This document shows, one piece after another, positions 25,608 through 35,741 of a stretch of 64,000 nt of DNA (within the stretch, counting starts at the first letter, position 1; each line of letters begins with the position of its first letter). The stretch lies in assembly GCF_900105145.1 (NCBI RefSeq), contig NZ_LT629752.1, positions 1,770,001 to 1,834,000 on the forward strand, written 5' to 3'. The notes below the pieces were generated by a model that was given only the letters and a program-made list of their open reading frames with translations, did no database searches and had not been told where the DNA came from. The translations under genes were made by a program, and so were the position numbers. Origin of the DNA: Polaribacter sp. KT25b (GTDB taxonomy: Bacteria > Bacteroidota > Bacteroidia > Flavobacteriales > Flavobacteriaceae).

Positions 25608-28049
25608 TTACAACAACTTAGCCATTGCTGTTTTAATAATTTCTATATTCTTTTCTTTGTTAGATTTATTAACTTTCTGCTGCTCTTTTACCATATCTCG
25701 CATTAAGTTAATAACAACTTTATCAAAATTAAAGCTTTTATATTGTTTTCCTTTTTCAACCATATCATCCACTAAATTACGAATTGCTTCAGAATTATTA
25801 GTTTCAGAAATTTGCTTAAATGCTTTTTGAAATAACACTTTAGTAGCATCATCACCCGTTAAAAACATTCCAGATAATACACTTTTTGCTACAAAAGGCA
25901 ATTCTGATTCGTCATTTTCTTCAATAAATATTTTTGTTAAAGGCGTTGCTAAAATTTTACGAACTTCATCTGGTAATTCTTTCGATTTTGCAATTGCAGC
26001 TGGTTTATCAACATAATACAAAGAAACCAATGCTTTACCCAAAACAGAATATGATTTACTTTGCAATCCTTTTTCAAAAATTGATTTTAATTCTGGGTCT
26101 GTTAATTTTCCTAACGTATTTATTGCTTCTGCTTGTACTAATGTTTTAGTATCTGTATTGGAAATATTCATAATTTTTAGAATCACATCTTTTTTAGAAA
26201 ACTTATTGATTAAATCAATTTGTTTTAAAGCTAAAACTCTAATTTTATACGCTTTATCATCCAAAGCTTCAACTACTGCGTTAAATGCATCTTTATCGTC
26301 TTGCTTTTTTGCCACTTCTAAAAAAGCTTCTCTTCTGTGTGCATAATTATCTGCATTTTTAAGCTGAAAAATATAATCGCTTAAAACTTTGTTTTCATGA
26401 ATTTCACAAACCAAAGATCCATCTGCATTTACCTGAATTAAATTTGGTTGTTTTGTATACGGAAACGAAAATGACGCATCTTTTGATTCCACAAAAACAC
26501 TGTGTCTAGTTCTTTTTCCACCTTCAAAAACATCAATTGCAAAAGGAAATTTAAAAGTATCTGCTTGTAACTGAACAACATTAACTGTAACCGTTTTTCT
26601 TAACGTATTGTAATCGTAAGAAATCTCAATATTTGGATGTCCAGAACCAAAATACCATTGATTAAAAAACCAATTTAAGTCTTTACCTGTTATTTTTTCA
26701 AAAATTAATCGCAACTGATGCACTTCTGCTGCTTGATATTTATAGGTATTTAAATATTCTTTTAATCCTAAGAAAAAAGCTTCATCACCTAAATACGTAC
26801 GCAACATGTGCAAAATAGCGCCACCTTTATTGTAGCTCACCAAATCGAACATATCTTCTTTGTCGTCATAATTAAAACGCACCAAGTCTTTACTTTCACT
26901 TAGTCCGTTTAAATACGCATCAACATCTTCAAATAAATGCATTTCTGCTTCAACTTTTCCGTATTTATATTCTCTCCATAAATACTCGCTATAATTGGCA
27001 AAAGATTCATTTAACGTTAAATTAGACCAACTTTCTGCGGTTACTAAATCGCCAAACCAATGATGAAAAAGCTCGTGCGCAATGGTATTTTCTTGCACAT
27101 TTTCATCAATTAATTGCCCAGGTTTTTGATATGCTTGTTCGCCATGCATTACAGCAGTTGTGTTTTCCATTGCGCCAGAAACATAATCTCTACCAACAAT
27201 CTGACTGTATTTATTCCAAGGATATTCTACACCTAATTTATCAGAAAAGAAACCAATCATTTCTGGCGTTAATCCGAAAATATCTTTTGCATAAGGTGCA
27301 AATTCTTTTTCTACATAATAATTTACAGGAATATTTTTATATGAATCTTTGATAATTTCATATTCTCCAATTCCCATAAAAAATAAATACGGAGCGTGTT
27401 TTTGATCAAATTTCCAATAATCTGTTCTGTTATTTCCTTTTTTAATCTGACTAATCAATTCGCCATTAGAAAGCGTTACATATTTATTAGGAACCGTAAT
27501 ATAAATTTCTTCGGATGTTTTTTGATTTGGAGCATCAATTGTTGGAAACCAACAACTGCTAGATTCTGTTTCTCCTTGCGTCCAGATTTGTGTAGGTTTA
27601 TTTTTATCAGATCCATCAGCATTTATAAAATATAAGCCTTTTGCACCTGTAATTGCTGCACTTCCTTTTTGATACACCTTTTCTGGTTGCGCTGTATATT
27701 TTATATAAATAGTAAATTCCTCGTCTTTTTGATAGGTTTTAGCTAAGCTGATAATCAAGTTCAAACCATCATCATAGGTATATTTTAAAGCAGCATTATT
27801 CATAGAAACTTGATGAATCAGCATTGCTTTTGCATCTAAAGTAATTGTATTTGTGTTGTAAAAGTGCGGTTTTGCGGTAATCCAGGCTTCACCATTCATG
27901 GTTTTATTATCAAAATTAAAATCGACCTTTAATTTTGTATGTACTAAATCATGAATTTTTTCTCTTTCTGATTTGTAAGTTGCATTTTGAGCACTACTTA
28001 AAAATGAAAATAAAATAAAAATAAAAATAATAAACTTCTGAAATTTCAT
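25608..28049 (-). CDS. M1 family aminopeptidase with C-terminal HEAT-like repeats
   Basis: Secreted zinc aminopeptidase of 813 residues. Signal peptide to about residue 20 (LSSAQ). Substrate motif GAMEN at 292-296, zinc motif HELFHHWFGD (His325, Glu326, His329) with the third ligand Glu348 in NESF. A beta domain follows and then, from about residue 560, alpha-helical HEAT-like repeats. It releases N-terminal residues from peptides in the periplasm or outside the cell. The gene is 22 bases beyond the MtfA-like gene start and could share its transcript. Confidence 0.95.
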   Translation of the reverse strand: MKFQKFIIFIFILFSFLSSAQNATYKSEREKIHDLVHTKLKVDFNFDNKTMNGEAWITAKPHFYNTNTITLDAKAMLIHQVSMNNAALKYTYDDGLNLIISLAKTYQKDEEFTIYIKYTAQPEKVYQKGSAAITGAKGLYFINADGSDKNKPTQIWTQGETESSSCWFPTIDAPNQKTSEEIYITVPNKYVTLSNGELISQIKKGNNRTDYWKFDQKHAPYLFFMGIGEYEIIKDSYKNIPVNYYVEKEFAPYAKDIFGLTPEMIGFFSDKLGVEYPWNKYSQIVGRDYVSGAMENTTAVMHGEQAYQKPGQLIDENVQENTIAHELFHHWFGDLVTAESWSNLTLNESFANYSEYLWREYKYGKVEAEMHLFEDVDAYLNGLSESKDLVRFNYDDKEDMFDLVSYNKGGAILHMLRTYLGDEAFFLGLKEYLNTYKYQAAEVHQLRLIFEKITGKDLNWFFNQWYFGSGHPNIEISYDYNTLRKTVTVNVVQLQADTFKFPFAIDVFEGGKRTRHSVFVESKDASFSFPYTKQPNLIQVNADGSLVCEIHENKVLSDYIFQLKNADNYAHRREAFLEVAKKQDDKDAFNAVVEALDDKAYKIRVLALKQIDLINKFSKKDVILKIMNISNTDTKTLVQAEAINTLGKLTDPELKSIFEKGLQSKSYSVLGKALVSLYYVDKPAAIAKSKELPDEVRKILATPLTKIFIEENDESELPFVAKSVLSGMFLTGDDATKVLFQKAFKQISETNNSEAIRNLVDDMVEKGKQYKSFNFDKVVINLMRDMVKEQQKVNKSNKEKNIEIIKTAMAKLL

Positions 28050-28117
28050 AAAATAGTATTGTTAGTAAAAACAAAATTAGCAAATATGATAAGATATACT
28101 GTTAATGCGCCGTTAAA

Positions 28118-30868
28118 CTAGTGCGGATCATTTTTGATATCGTAAACTTGAACATACGGATTGATATAATAATATTGACCGATACCAAGGCTAAAATACA
28201 TGGTATCATCTTTTATATAAGTTACGTGATTCATTAACTTTTGTAACATTGGGTTTTTTTCTGACCACGAATTTGTACTGATATTATATTCATATAATCT
28301 ATGTTCTACTCCACCATCGGTATAACCACCACTAAAGTATAAACTACCATTGTAATATTTTAAAGAAACATTATTATACGTTCCATAAAAATCTCTTGGT
28401 CTTCCCATATTTACCCAATTGTTGGTTTTTATATCATAATAATATCCACTTCCTTGAAAAGGATTTATAAATATTTTATCATCGCCATAAGTAATATTTT
28501 CATAAAGGATATTTAAATCTGAAGGTTTGTTTATTTTCTCAACTGAATTATCTAACAAATTAACTTTATAAAAATCGTTGGTATTGTATTGAATTCCGTA
28601 TAAATAATCCCCCACAATAACTCCATTTTTTACACTGATATTTGTAAGCGCAGCTTCACTCCAAATTTTAGTATTCGTATCATAAAGATAAACTTTGCTA
28701 CCAATTGGGTATTTAGCAATTCCATTTTCTAATGAAATATATGCTTTTTCACCAAAAATGGGTGTGCCAAATGGTGGAGGGTTATTATCAAATAATTCCC
28801 ATTTATTTTTAATGAAAGAAAATTTATAAACCCCTTTATTATTGCAGAAAAACCAATTTTCTTCATCAGAAAAAGAAATGTGAGTTTTGTAATAGGGAAC
28901 ATCATCTTCATATACTTGTTCATAAAAATCAAAAGGTTCAATACCATTAAAAGTGCCTAAGTCAAATTTTTGATCTCCACTTGAAGCTGTGATTTTAAAA
29001 CTTGGTTTTAATTTATTGAAATAAGGCAACATAAAAGTTACTTTTTCATCTTCTTCACTTATTTGAAAAACATAAAAATCGTCTGCTGTAATATCTAATT
29101 TTTGAAGATTTTTTCCTGTAATTTCATAAAGATCTCTTCTTGTACCCGAATTACTACTTAAAGAAAAAACTTCTGTTTTTTTAATACTGTATTCTATTTC
29201 ATTAGATTTTTGTCCTGCAGTAATTACATATAATTTATGCTTACCAGCTGTAGTATTTATATTTAAAGGGAATTCTATTTTACTATTATTTAAAGTATAT
29301 GCTGAGTTTGCTTGAAAAGGAACTTCTTCGTCATCAATAAACACTTTTGTGAAACTTCTATACGCAAAATTATTTCCTGTTAAAATGATATGATCATTGT
29401 ACTTAAATTCTTCTTTGTTTACTGAAATTATTTCTGGTTTGTGAATTTTAACCAATTTAGAATCTTCGCCAAATGGCGTTGTAATTTTAATTTCTAAACT
29501 ACCAGGAGTTGTTAAGTTGTAGTTCCAACTATAAAAGTTAATATTCAACCAACTAATTAAAGACAAATTTACGTTTCCTAATATATCAATTTCGCTTTTA
29601 ACCCCAAATGTTTTGGGTCTTCCACCAATTTCAATATCATCGTCTAAAAAACTTTCTGTTTTAATTGTAAAATCGGTTTCATTTAAATGGTAAATTTCTT
29701 TATTAAACCCTTCTATTGTTGGCGGCAATATTTGAACGGGTTTTTCTATTGTAAAGTCTGTAAACTCTAATTTTACTTTCGGATTTGTGTCGTTAAAATA
29801 TCTATCAATTAAAATCTTTATTTCGCCTTTTTTTAAGGCTACAATTTTTTGAAGACTATTACCAACATACACTTTTAAATTAGAGTTTTTCTGAATAAAA
29901 TAATTCCCTTTTATAGTTAAGGTATCTAAAAAACCAACAGATTGTGGCAATAAACTTTCTATATAAGGAGTTGTAGTTTCAAAATAGTTTGGCTTTTCAA
30001 TTATCCTGTCTAAAACTTTCATTTTTAAAGCTACTTTACCAACAGATAATTTTTTTGGAACTTTAATAGACACACTATCTACAGAGTTATTATTATAAAC
30101 AAGTTCTGTTTTTATATTTTCTAACCAAACTTCTGATATTGAGGTATGAATGTTTTCACCATAAATTGTTAAAACATCTCCAATAAATTTCTCACCAGAA
30201 CTTATTGAATCTATAATAGGTTCATTAATCGTAAATTTATCCTTTATTTGAGTAGTTGTATTACACGTTTTTAAAGTTAATGAAAGTTCTGATTCTCTTA
30301 AATAACTTGGTACTACTGCTTTTATTAAAGTATCTGATTCAGAAATAATATGTAATTGAGAAAAAGTTCCAAGCAAAATTGTGTTACTAAAATCTTCAGC
30401 ACAAAAGTTTTTTCCCTCAAAGGTTATAGTATCATTTATAAATCCGTTTAATGGAAAAACTTTATCAATTTTTACCATTGAAGTAAAATTGCTTTTAAAA
30501 GTTAAAGTATCTCCATAAAAATACTTGTTTTGAAACTTAATATAAGGATACGTTTTATAAATAGAATCCTTTAATAAACCTTGAGAAATATCTGCAATAA
30601 ATTGATTTTCTTGAAGTGATCCTAAATTGATTTTCCCTTTAGATCCGGTATTTTTATACCAATAAACACCATGTTCTTCTAAAAAATTAGATTGTGGATC
30701 CGAAAATTCTAAATCCGTTTTTGTTTGAATAAAAATGTTATTATTATCTAAAATAGAATAGGAAGTAATTGTAGCTGTTGGAATTTTTTCTATTTCTACA
30801 GTTTCATTAGATTCACAAGAAATAAGAAAGATAAAAAGGTAAAGAAATAAACTATTTTTAATTTTCAA
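28118..30868 (-). CDS. IPT/TIG-repeat lipoprotein with Kelch-like C-terminal region
   Basis: A 916-residue surface or periplasmic lipoprotein. Lipobox LISC with Cys18. From about residue 120 to 570 there are several IPT/TIG-like immunoglobulin repeats, recognisable by phrases such as FPLNGFINDTITFEGKNF, SGEKFIGDVLTIYGENI and LPQSVGFLDTLTIKGNYF. The last 300 residues look like a Kelch/galactose-oxidase-type propeller (YYNGSLYFSGGYTDGG, YNISTNSWSEKNPM). Such proteins in Bacteroidota are usually involved in binding at the cell surface; no ligand can be proposed. Confidence 0.75.
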   Translation of the reverse strand: MKIKNSLFLYLFIFLISCESNETVEIEKIPTATITSYSILDNNNIFIQTKTDLEFSDPQSNFLEEHGVYWYKNTGSKGKINLGSLQENQFIADISQGLLKDSIYKTYPYIKFQNKYFYGDTLTFKSNFTSMVKIDKVFPLNGFINDTITFEGKNFCAEDFSNTILLGTFSQLHIISESDTLIKAVVPSYLRESELSLTLKTCNTTTQIKDKFTINEPIIDSISSGEKFIGDVLTIYGENIHTSISEVWLENIKTELVYNNNSVDSVSIKVPKKLSVGKVALKMKVLDRIIEKPNYFETTTPYIESLLPQSVGFLDTLTIKGNYFIQKNSNLKVYVGNSLQKIVALKKGEIKILIDRYFNDTNPKVKLEFTDFTIEKPVQILPPTIEGFNKEIYHLNETDFTIKTESFLDDDIEIGGRPKTFGVKSEIDILGNVNLSLISWLNINFYSWNYNLTTPGSLEIKITTPFGEDSKLVKIHKPEIISVNKEEFKYNDHIILTGNNFAYRSFTKVFIDDEEVPFQANSAYTLNNSKIEFPLNINTTAGKHKLYVITAGQKSNEIEYSIKKTEVFSLSSNSGTRRDLYEITGKNLQKLDITADDFYVFQISEEDEKVTFMLPYFNKLKPSFKITASSGDQKFDLGTFNGIEPFDFYEQVYEDDVPYYKTHISFSDEENWFFCNNKGVYKFSFIKNKWELFDNNPPPFGTPIFGEKAYISLENGIAKYPIGSKVYLYDTNTKIWSEAALTNISVKNGVIVGDYLYGIQYNTNDFYKVNLLDNSVEKINKPSDLNILYENITYGDDKIFINPFQGSGYYYDIKTNNWVNMGRPRDFYGTYNNVSLKYYNGSLYFSGGYTDGGVEHRLYEYNISTNSWSEKNPMLQKLMNHVTYIKDDTMYFSLGIGQYYYINPYVQVYDIKNDPH

Positions 30869-30895
30869 ACTAATTTTTTTTCAAATATAAATAAA

Positions 30896-30928
30896 AAAGC
30901 TGTAATCTTATTAAGAGATTACAGCTTT
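30896..30928 (-). terminator. Terminator of the ECF sigma/DUF4252 operon
   Basis: Arms 30896-30908 (AAAGCTGTAATCT) and 30916-30928 pair perfectly over 13 bases with a 7-base loop, followed on the minus strand by a T-run. It lies 20 bases past the stop of the last DUF4252 gene. Confidence 0.88.
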
Positions 30929-30947
30929 AAACTACCTAATTATAGCT

Positions 30948-31484
30948 TTATTTTCCGGTAAAAATTTTGCCGAAGTTTTTTATATTGTCTTCATCCATTT
31001 TTACGCTATTTAACATTTCAATTACTTTTGAAGGATTCATATTATCGCCTAATAATCTTGCAACTCCTACTCCTAATTCTGGACTATACCCAAAAGCAAT
31101 TACTTCGTCTAAAGAATCTGTATTACCTGTGTAATACACTTTTACATTCATTCCTTTTGCTTTTACAGCTCCTAAACTTTTATAGTCTTTATTTGTAAAT
31201 ATATTTTTAAGTGTTGCTTTTTCAGTTTCATAAGCAGCTGTATTATCTTCTGTTTTTTTCAAAAAAGCAACATTAATTTTTTTGATACTTTTCATCGTTT
31301 CTTTTACTTCTTCAGAAACATCTGCTTTCGCAGTTAACATAGAACCTACAGGTAAATCTCCGGTAAAAAAACCTTCTTTTCCGCTGGTATCTACTAAATA
31401 ACTCTGCAGTGATTTTTCGTTTTTACAAGAACTTGCAAAAAGTACTAAAAAAACTACAGAAAATAGTGTGGTTAATTTTTTCAT
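30948..31484 (-). CDS. DUF4252 domain-containing lipoprotein
   Basis: A 178-residue lipoprotein (lipobox ASSC, Cys20) of the DUF4252 family, last gene of the sigma-factor operon. The family is typical of Bacteroidota and is usually found, as here, behind an ECF sigma factor; its function is unknown. A paralog lies directly upstream. Confidence 0.82.
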   Translation of the reverse strand: MKKLTTLFSVVFLVLFASSCKNEKSLQSYLVDTSGKEGFFTGDLPVGSMLTAKADVSEEVKETMKSIKKINVAFLKKTEDNTAAYETEKATLKNIFTNKDYKSLGAVKAKGMNVKVYYTGNTDSLDEVIAFGYSPELGVGVARLLGDNMNPSKVIEMLNSVKMDEDNIKNFGKIFTGK

Positions 31485-31500
31485 TTTGTGTGTTTTAATT

Positions 31501-31540
31501 GATTGTAAAGTTAGGTTTTTAAAAACCCAACTTTACAATC
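31501..31540. repeat. Intercistronic inverted repeat between two DUF4252 genes
   Basis: Two 20-base arms (31501-31520, 31521-31540) are inverted copies with one mismatch and no spacer, forming a strong hairpin between the stop of one DUF4252 gene and the start of the next. No clear T-tail on the minus strand, so it may be a partial terminator or an mRNA-stability element. Confidence 0.7.
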
Positions 31541-31546
31541 TTAGTA

Positions 31547-32065
31547 TTATTTATTGTTACCCTCTTTTACAAAAGTATCTGCTAATTCAGACATTTTATT
31601 AATGTCTATATTACCTGTTAAAGAAACAATTACAGCTTCTGATGCCTGATTTGTTTTTTTACTTAAACCTTTAATAAACATTAAAACTTCGCTCACATAA
31701 TCTTTGTTTTTTGTTGATTTTACATAGATTTTAATACGAGAATCATCTTCTTTAATTCGCATTAATTGCGTTAAGTTTTGCGTTTTAATGGCAGAATTTA
31801 CCATGCTTTCCATTTTGTCTGCAACGGATGCTTTATCCGTAGAAAACATTTTAAATTCTTTTAATTCTTGAATCATTTGAAAGACTTTCATCCCTTCATT
31901 ATCTTCAATTTCTACATTTTTAAATTTTGATATTAGCTCAAAAGCATCTTTGGTTACAACAACCATATCTACTCCTTCTGTATCTTCTAAAGTATCAAAA
32001 AAAGACTGTGCATTTGTTACAATTGGTGTAACAATAAATGCTATTAACATTATTATTTTTTTCAT
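31547..32065 (-). CDS. DUF4252 domain-containing secreted protein
   Basis: A 172-residue DUF4252 protein with a cleavable signal peptide (ending TNAQ at about residue 20) rather than a lipobox. The pattern VVVTKDAFELISKF and SVADKMESMV is shared with relatives. It is the third gene of the ECF sigma operon. Role unknown; possibly an envelope stress-related factor. Confidence 0.82.
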   Translation of the reverse strand: MKKIIMLIAFIVTPIVTNAQSFFDTLEDTEGVDMVVVTKDAFELISKFKNVEIEDNEGMKVFQMIQELKEFKMFSTDKASVADKMESMVNSAIKTQNLTQLMRIKEDDSRIKIYVKSTKNKDYVSEVLMFIKGLSKKTNQASEAVIVSLTGNIDINKMSELADTFVKEGNNK

Positions 32066-32104
32066 AATTTCTGTGTTTACTTATTTTACTATTTTTACTT
32101 GGTT

Positions 32105-32530
32105 TTATTTTAATATTTTTTTTACAGTATCTTCATAAGTATATAAGGTTGCAACTGCTTTTTCTCCTTTTTTAAGATTGGTAGAAAGTAATCTTAATCC
32201 TTTACTTATTTGATCAAATTGTTTTAATGCTTGGTATCTTTCGTATTCTTGTTTACCAATAAATACGCTAAATAATAACACTATTGATGCTGCTACAGAT
32301 AACCATTTATAGTTTCTTCTTTTATTAGATTTCTTAGGTTCTAACTCAATGGTTTTTGTGTAAGTTTCAGCTTTTATAGCAGCAAAATAATTAAACATAT
32401 ACGCATACTCTTGCAAATGTGGTGCAACAGAACCTTCTTTAAAATAGTTTTTTAAGGTTGTTTCTTCTTGCAAAGTAGTTTCTGCATTTAAATATTTTTC
32501 TACTAATTTTTCTATGTTAGCTAACTCCAT
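32105..32530 (-). CDS. Putative anti-sigma factor (membrane)
   Basis: A 141-residue single-pass membrane protein. A helical N-terminal cytoplasmic part (about 1-70) precedes one membrane segment near residues 73-90 (WLSVAASIVLLFSVFIG) and a short periplasmic tail. The gene overlaps the ECF sigma gene by 14 bases, the usual arrangement for anti-sigma factors. No zinc-binding HxxxCxxC motif is seen. The role is inferred from position and topology. Confidence 0.65.
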   Translation of the reverse strand: MELANIEKLVEKYLNAETTLQEETTLKNYFKEGSVAPHLQEYAYMFNYFAAIKAETYTKTIELEPKKSNKRRNYKWLSVAASIVLLFSVFIGKQEYERYQALKQFDQISKGLRLLSTNLKKGEKAVATLYTYEDTVKKILK

Positions 32531-33026
32531 AGTTGTGTTTTTTAATTAATTCTTCTCTAATTGTTTTTCTTGCTCTAGATAATGCAACTCTTACAGCTGT
32601 TGGTTTCATGTCTACCATTTTACAGATTTCATCAAAATCATATTCTTCTATATCTCTTAGTTGAATTATAATTTTTTGTTGCTCTGGCAATTTTTCTATC
32701 AATAAATGTACTTGGTTTACACTGTCTTGATATTCCATTTGTTTATCTAAAGACGTATCTTTTTCTTTATAATTACTGTGTACTAGTGTTAAATTACTTG
32801 CTTGTTTGCTTTTTAAACGATCAAAACAATAATTTTTTGTCATGGTCATTGCAAATGCTTCAACATTATTATAATCAGCAATTTTTTCTTTGCTTCTCCA
32901 TAATTTAAAAATCAGTTCTTGAGTAGCATCTTCAGCTTCTTCTGTAGAAACTAAGAGTCTTTTCGCTAATCTAAAGACCTTATCTTTAAACGGTAAAACA
33001 ACTTTTAAAAAGTCTGATTGGTTCAT
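32517..33026 (-). CDS. ECF-type RNA polymerase sigma factor
   Basis: A 169-residue sigma-70 family ECF factor. Region 2 is seen in VFRLAKRLLVSTEEAEDATQ and FIFKLW-like sequence; region 4 in LPEQQKIIIQLRDIEEYDFDEI and VRVALSRARKTI. It is the first gene of an operon with a membrane anti-sigma-like protein and two DUF4252 proteins. A good ECF promoter lies about 60-85 bases upstream on the same strand, suggesting autoregulation. Confidence 0.93.
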   Translation of the reverse strand: MNQSDFLKVVLPFKDKVFRLAKRLLVSTEEAEDATQELIFKLWRSKEKIADYNNVEAFAMTMTKNYCFDRLKSKQASNLTLVHSNYKEKDTSLDKQMEYQDSVNQVHLLIEKLPEQQKIIIQLRDIEEYDFDEICKMVDMKPTAVRVALSRARKTIREELIKKHNYGVS

Positions 33027-33082
33027 TTGGTTTATTTGTTTTTCTGATATTTTTTCATCTCTTATATCAGGTTACATAATTA

Positions 33083-33109
33083 AGACGATGCATCATTTAT
33101 TTTGTTACA
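33083..33109 (-). promoter_or_regulatory. ECF-type promoter of the sigma operon
   Basis: Minus strand: TGTAAC (33109-33104), a 16-base spacer, then CGTCT (33087-33083). This is the usual GTAAC/CGTC ECF promoter layout. It faces the sigma gene starting at 33026 and is best read as its own autoregulated promoter. Elsewhere in the 33027-33215 gap an ACGAC/GTCGT inverted repeat lies at about 33155-33172. Confidence 0.65.
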
Positions 33110-33215
33110 ACGATGCTATAAAAAACACTAAATATGATTAAATTGCGTTAATTTAACGACTTTAACGTCGTAATTTCTTAAGAGTTTTTTACAGTAATTT
33201 TCATCAAACAAAAAT

Positions 33216-34700
33216 ATGAACACCTATTTTACAATAAATAAAACACTTATAATCTGTATTTTATCAATAGTAACTCTTTTTTCTTCTTGCGAAAAAGAAA
33301 AAGCATACTCAATAGAAACAACTATAAATGATGATATTAATTATTTTATTTGGGAAGGTTTAAACAACTATTATTTATGGCAAAAAGATGTGCCTAATTT
33401 ATCTGATGACAAATTTTCTAACTTAAATGACTTATATATCAATTTTAAAGGATATTCTTCTCCAGAAGCTGTTTTTGAAAGTTTATTAAATAGACCTGAA
33501 GATCGGTTTTCTTGGATTGTAAATGATTATGTTGCTTTAGAAAATTCTTTTCAGGGAATTAATCTTAGTAACGGAATGGAGTTTGGTTTGGTAGAATATA
33601 AAAATAACTCTAACAAAATATTTGGATATGTGCGTTATGTTATTGAAAATTCTGATGCTGCAACTAATGGAATTTCCAGAGGAATGATTTTTAATTACAT
33701 TAATGACTCTCAATTAACCTATGATAATTATGAAGCTTTATTATTTAGTAATACTACTAATTATACTGTTGGTTTTGCTAATTATAATGATGGAAATCCT
33801 ATTTTTAATAACAACACTATTTCTTTATCAAAAGTAGAATTACAAGAAAATCCTGTTGCAATTATCAAAGTTTTTACAGAAGGATCAAATAAAATAGGTT
33901 ACTTATTATACAATCAATTTGCAAGTAATTACGACGGACAATTAAATGCTGTTTTTGCCAATTTAAAATCAGAAAATATTACTGAATTAATTATAGATTT
34001 ACGTTATAATGGTGGTGGTTCTGTTAGTACTGCAACCTATTTAGGAAGTATGGTAACTGGGCAATTTAATGGTGAATTATATTCGCAAGAAGTTTGGAAT
34101 GATAAAGTAATGAAGAAATACTCTTCAGACGGATTTTTAAATAATTTTACTAATAAAATCAGAAATACAGACGAAAACGGAACTGTTATATTAGAAGAAA
34201 GTATTAATAGTTTACATTTAAATAAAGTGTATTTTATAACTAGTTATAGCACAGCTTCTGCTTCAGAATTGGTTATAAATTCTTTAAGTTCTTATATTGA
34301 TGTAGAATTGGTTGGTAAAACTACTAGAGGAAAACAAGTTGGTTCTATTACCATTTATGATTCTGATAATTCTCAACGAAATGGTAGTAATTTAAATCCA
34401 AATCATACCTATGCTATGCAACCTTTGGTGTTAGAAATTAGCAATAAAGACAATCAAAACTATCCCGAAGGTATTATTCCAGGAAAAACATTGTCTGGAA
34501 TTGAATTGGGCGAAGATTATAATAATTTAGGTGTTCTTGGTGAGCGCTCAGATCCTTTATTAAATAAAACTATAGAATATATTACAACAGATTCTAAAAC
34601 AAGTACTAAGACAAAAAACTTATTCGAGTTTAATGAATTTTTCAACTCAAAATTAGCAACTCCTGCAAAAGATAATATGTTTATTAATTTAAATAAATAA
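33216..34700 (+). CDS. S41 family C-terminal processing peptidase, lipoprotein
   Basis: Secreted serine peptidase of the S41 (tail-specific protease) family, 494 residues. Lipobox FSSC (Cys25). A PDZ-like segment lies around residues 120-205, then IIDLRYNGGGSV (260-270) and the nucleophile region TSYSTASASE (342-351), with a downstream lysine in TTRGKQVGS. These are hallmark S41 motifs. It probably degrades or processes envelope proteins. Divergent from the sigma operon; a regulatory link is possible but not shown. Confidence 0.9.
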   Translation: MNTYFTINKTLIICILSIVTLFSSCEKEKAYSIETTINDDINYFIWEGLNNYYLWQKDVPNLSDDKFSNLNDLYINFKGYSSPEAVFESLLNRPEDRFSWIVNDYVALENSFQGINLSNGMEFGLVEYKNNSNKIFGYVRYVIENSDAATNGISRGMIFNYINDSQLTYDNYEALLFSNTTNYTVGFANYNDGNPIFNNNTISLSKVELQENPVAIIKVFTEGSNKIGYLLYNQFASNYDGQLNAVFANLKSENITELIIDLRYNGGGSVSTATYLGSMVTGQFNGELYSQEVWNDKVMKKYSSDGFLNNFTNKIRNTDENGTVILEESINSLHLNKVYFITSYSTASASELVINSLSSYIDVELVGKTTRGKQVGSITIYDSDNSQRNGSNLNPNHTYAMQPLVLEISNKDNQNYPEGIIPGKTLSGIELGEDYNNLGVLGERSDPLLNKTIEYITTDSKTSTKTKNLFEFNEFFNSKLATPAKDNMFINLNK

Positions 34701-34772
34701 ATGTTTTGATACTAAAAATTTAGCTAAAAAAGCTGGATTTTATTTTTAAAATCAAAATTCATAAATTAAAAA

Positions 34773-35741
34773 CTACAAAACTAATTTCTCAACATTATCT
34801 ACACCTTCTTCAATTTCTTGATCAGTTAAAACATCAGGTCTAAATTCGCTCATTAATTCTTCTCGTTTAGATTTTGCATATTTAAAACCAGATTTCCACC
34901 ATTTACGCATCAACTTTTCATCAAAAACTAGAGAATTTGTAGTTAAAACTGTAGGTGTATAATATAAATTCAATTTTACATTTTTATTATTTGCGGCCAA
35001 TTTACCAATTGTAATATTATGTCTTTCTACATGCACTAACATAAATTCTAGCACATCAAATAACAATGTAAAAGGATTTTTAGATGGTATTTTATTAAAA
35101 TGAGAAACTTCTGTTTCTAAAATAATAGCATCAATTTCTGTTGCTCCTCTTAAAATTGCTTCTCTAATAGGCACTAAAGACCCAAAACCACCATCTGCAT
35201 ATTGACAATGATCTTTTTCTAACAAACTCATAAAAGGCACATAATTACAAGATCCCCAAATCCAATCTGCAAAATCTTCGTAAGCGCAATCATTACTCGA
35301 TTTATATTCAATTTGATTTGCAGTTAAATTAGAAACAGTAACCACAACTTCTTTATTGCTTTTTCTAATTTCTTCGTACATTTCTTTCGTAATTTTCTTT
35401 TTAATTAAACTACGTAAGTTTTTACTTTCACCAAAAGTTTTTCTTCCGTTTAAAAAATTCCATAATGTATTTAAGTGTCTAATACTTATTACTTTTTCGC
35501 CGGCAACTTTTTTAATTTTAAAAGGATTATTACTAAAAATAGTTTTTTGATTAACATTGGTATATAATTGCTTTAGTTCATCTAATTTACCTAAAGCTAA
35601 ATGAGAAACCATTAAACTACCTGTAGATGTACCAATAAACAAATCATAATCTCTGTTTTCTTTTTTCATTAAATATTGCGCAACACCACCTGCAAATGCT
35701 CCTTTGCTTCCTCCACCAGAAATTACCAATGCTTTTTTCAT
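34773..35741 (-). CDS. Patatin-like phospholipase family protein
   Basis: Cytoplasmic lipid acyl hydrolase of about 322 residues from the ATG at 35741. It begins MKKALVISGGGSKGAFAGG, containing the glycine-rich oxyanion loop. The nucleophile elbow is GTSTG (G-x-S-x-G) and the partner Asp is in YADGGFGS. An upstream in-frame ATG at 35804 would add 21 residues before the conserved start and is unlikely. Substrate is probably a phospholipid; no effector-type neighbours. Confidence 0.92.
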   Translation of the reverse strand: MKKALVISGGGSKGAFAGGVAQYLMKKENRDYDLFIGTSTGSLMVSHLALGKLDELKQLYTNVNQKTIFSNNPFKIKKVAGEKVISIRHLNTLWNFLNGRKTFGESKNLRSLIKKKITKEMYEEIRKSNKEVVVTVSNLTANQIEYKSSNDCAYEDFADWIWGSCNYVPFMSLLEKDHCQYADGGFGSLVPIREAILRGATEIDAIILETEVSHFNKIPSKNPFTLLFDVLEFMLVHVERHNITIGKLAANNKNVKLNLYYTPTVLTTNSLVFDEKLMRKWWKSGFKYAKSKREELMSEFRPDVLTDQEIEEGVDNVEKLVL

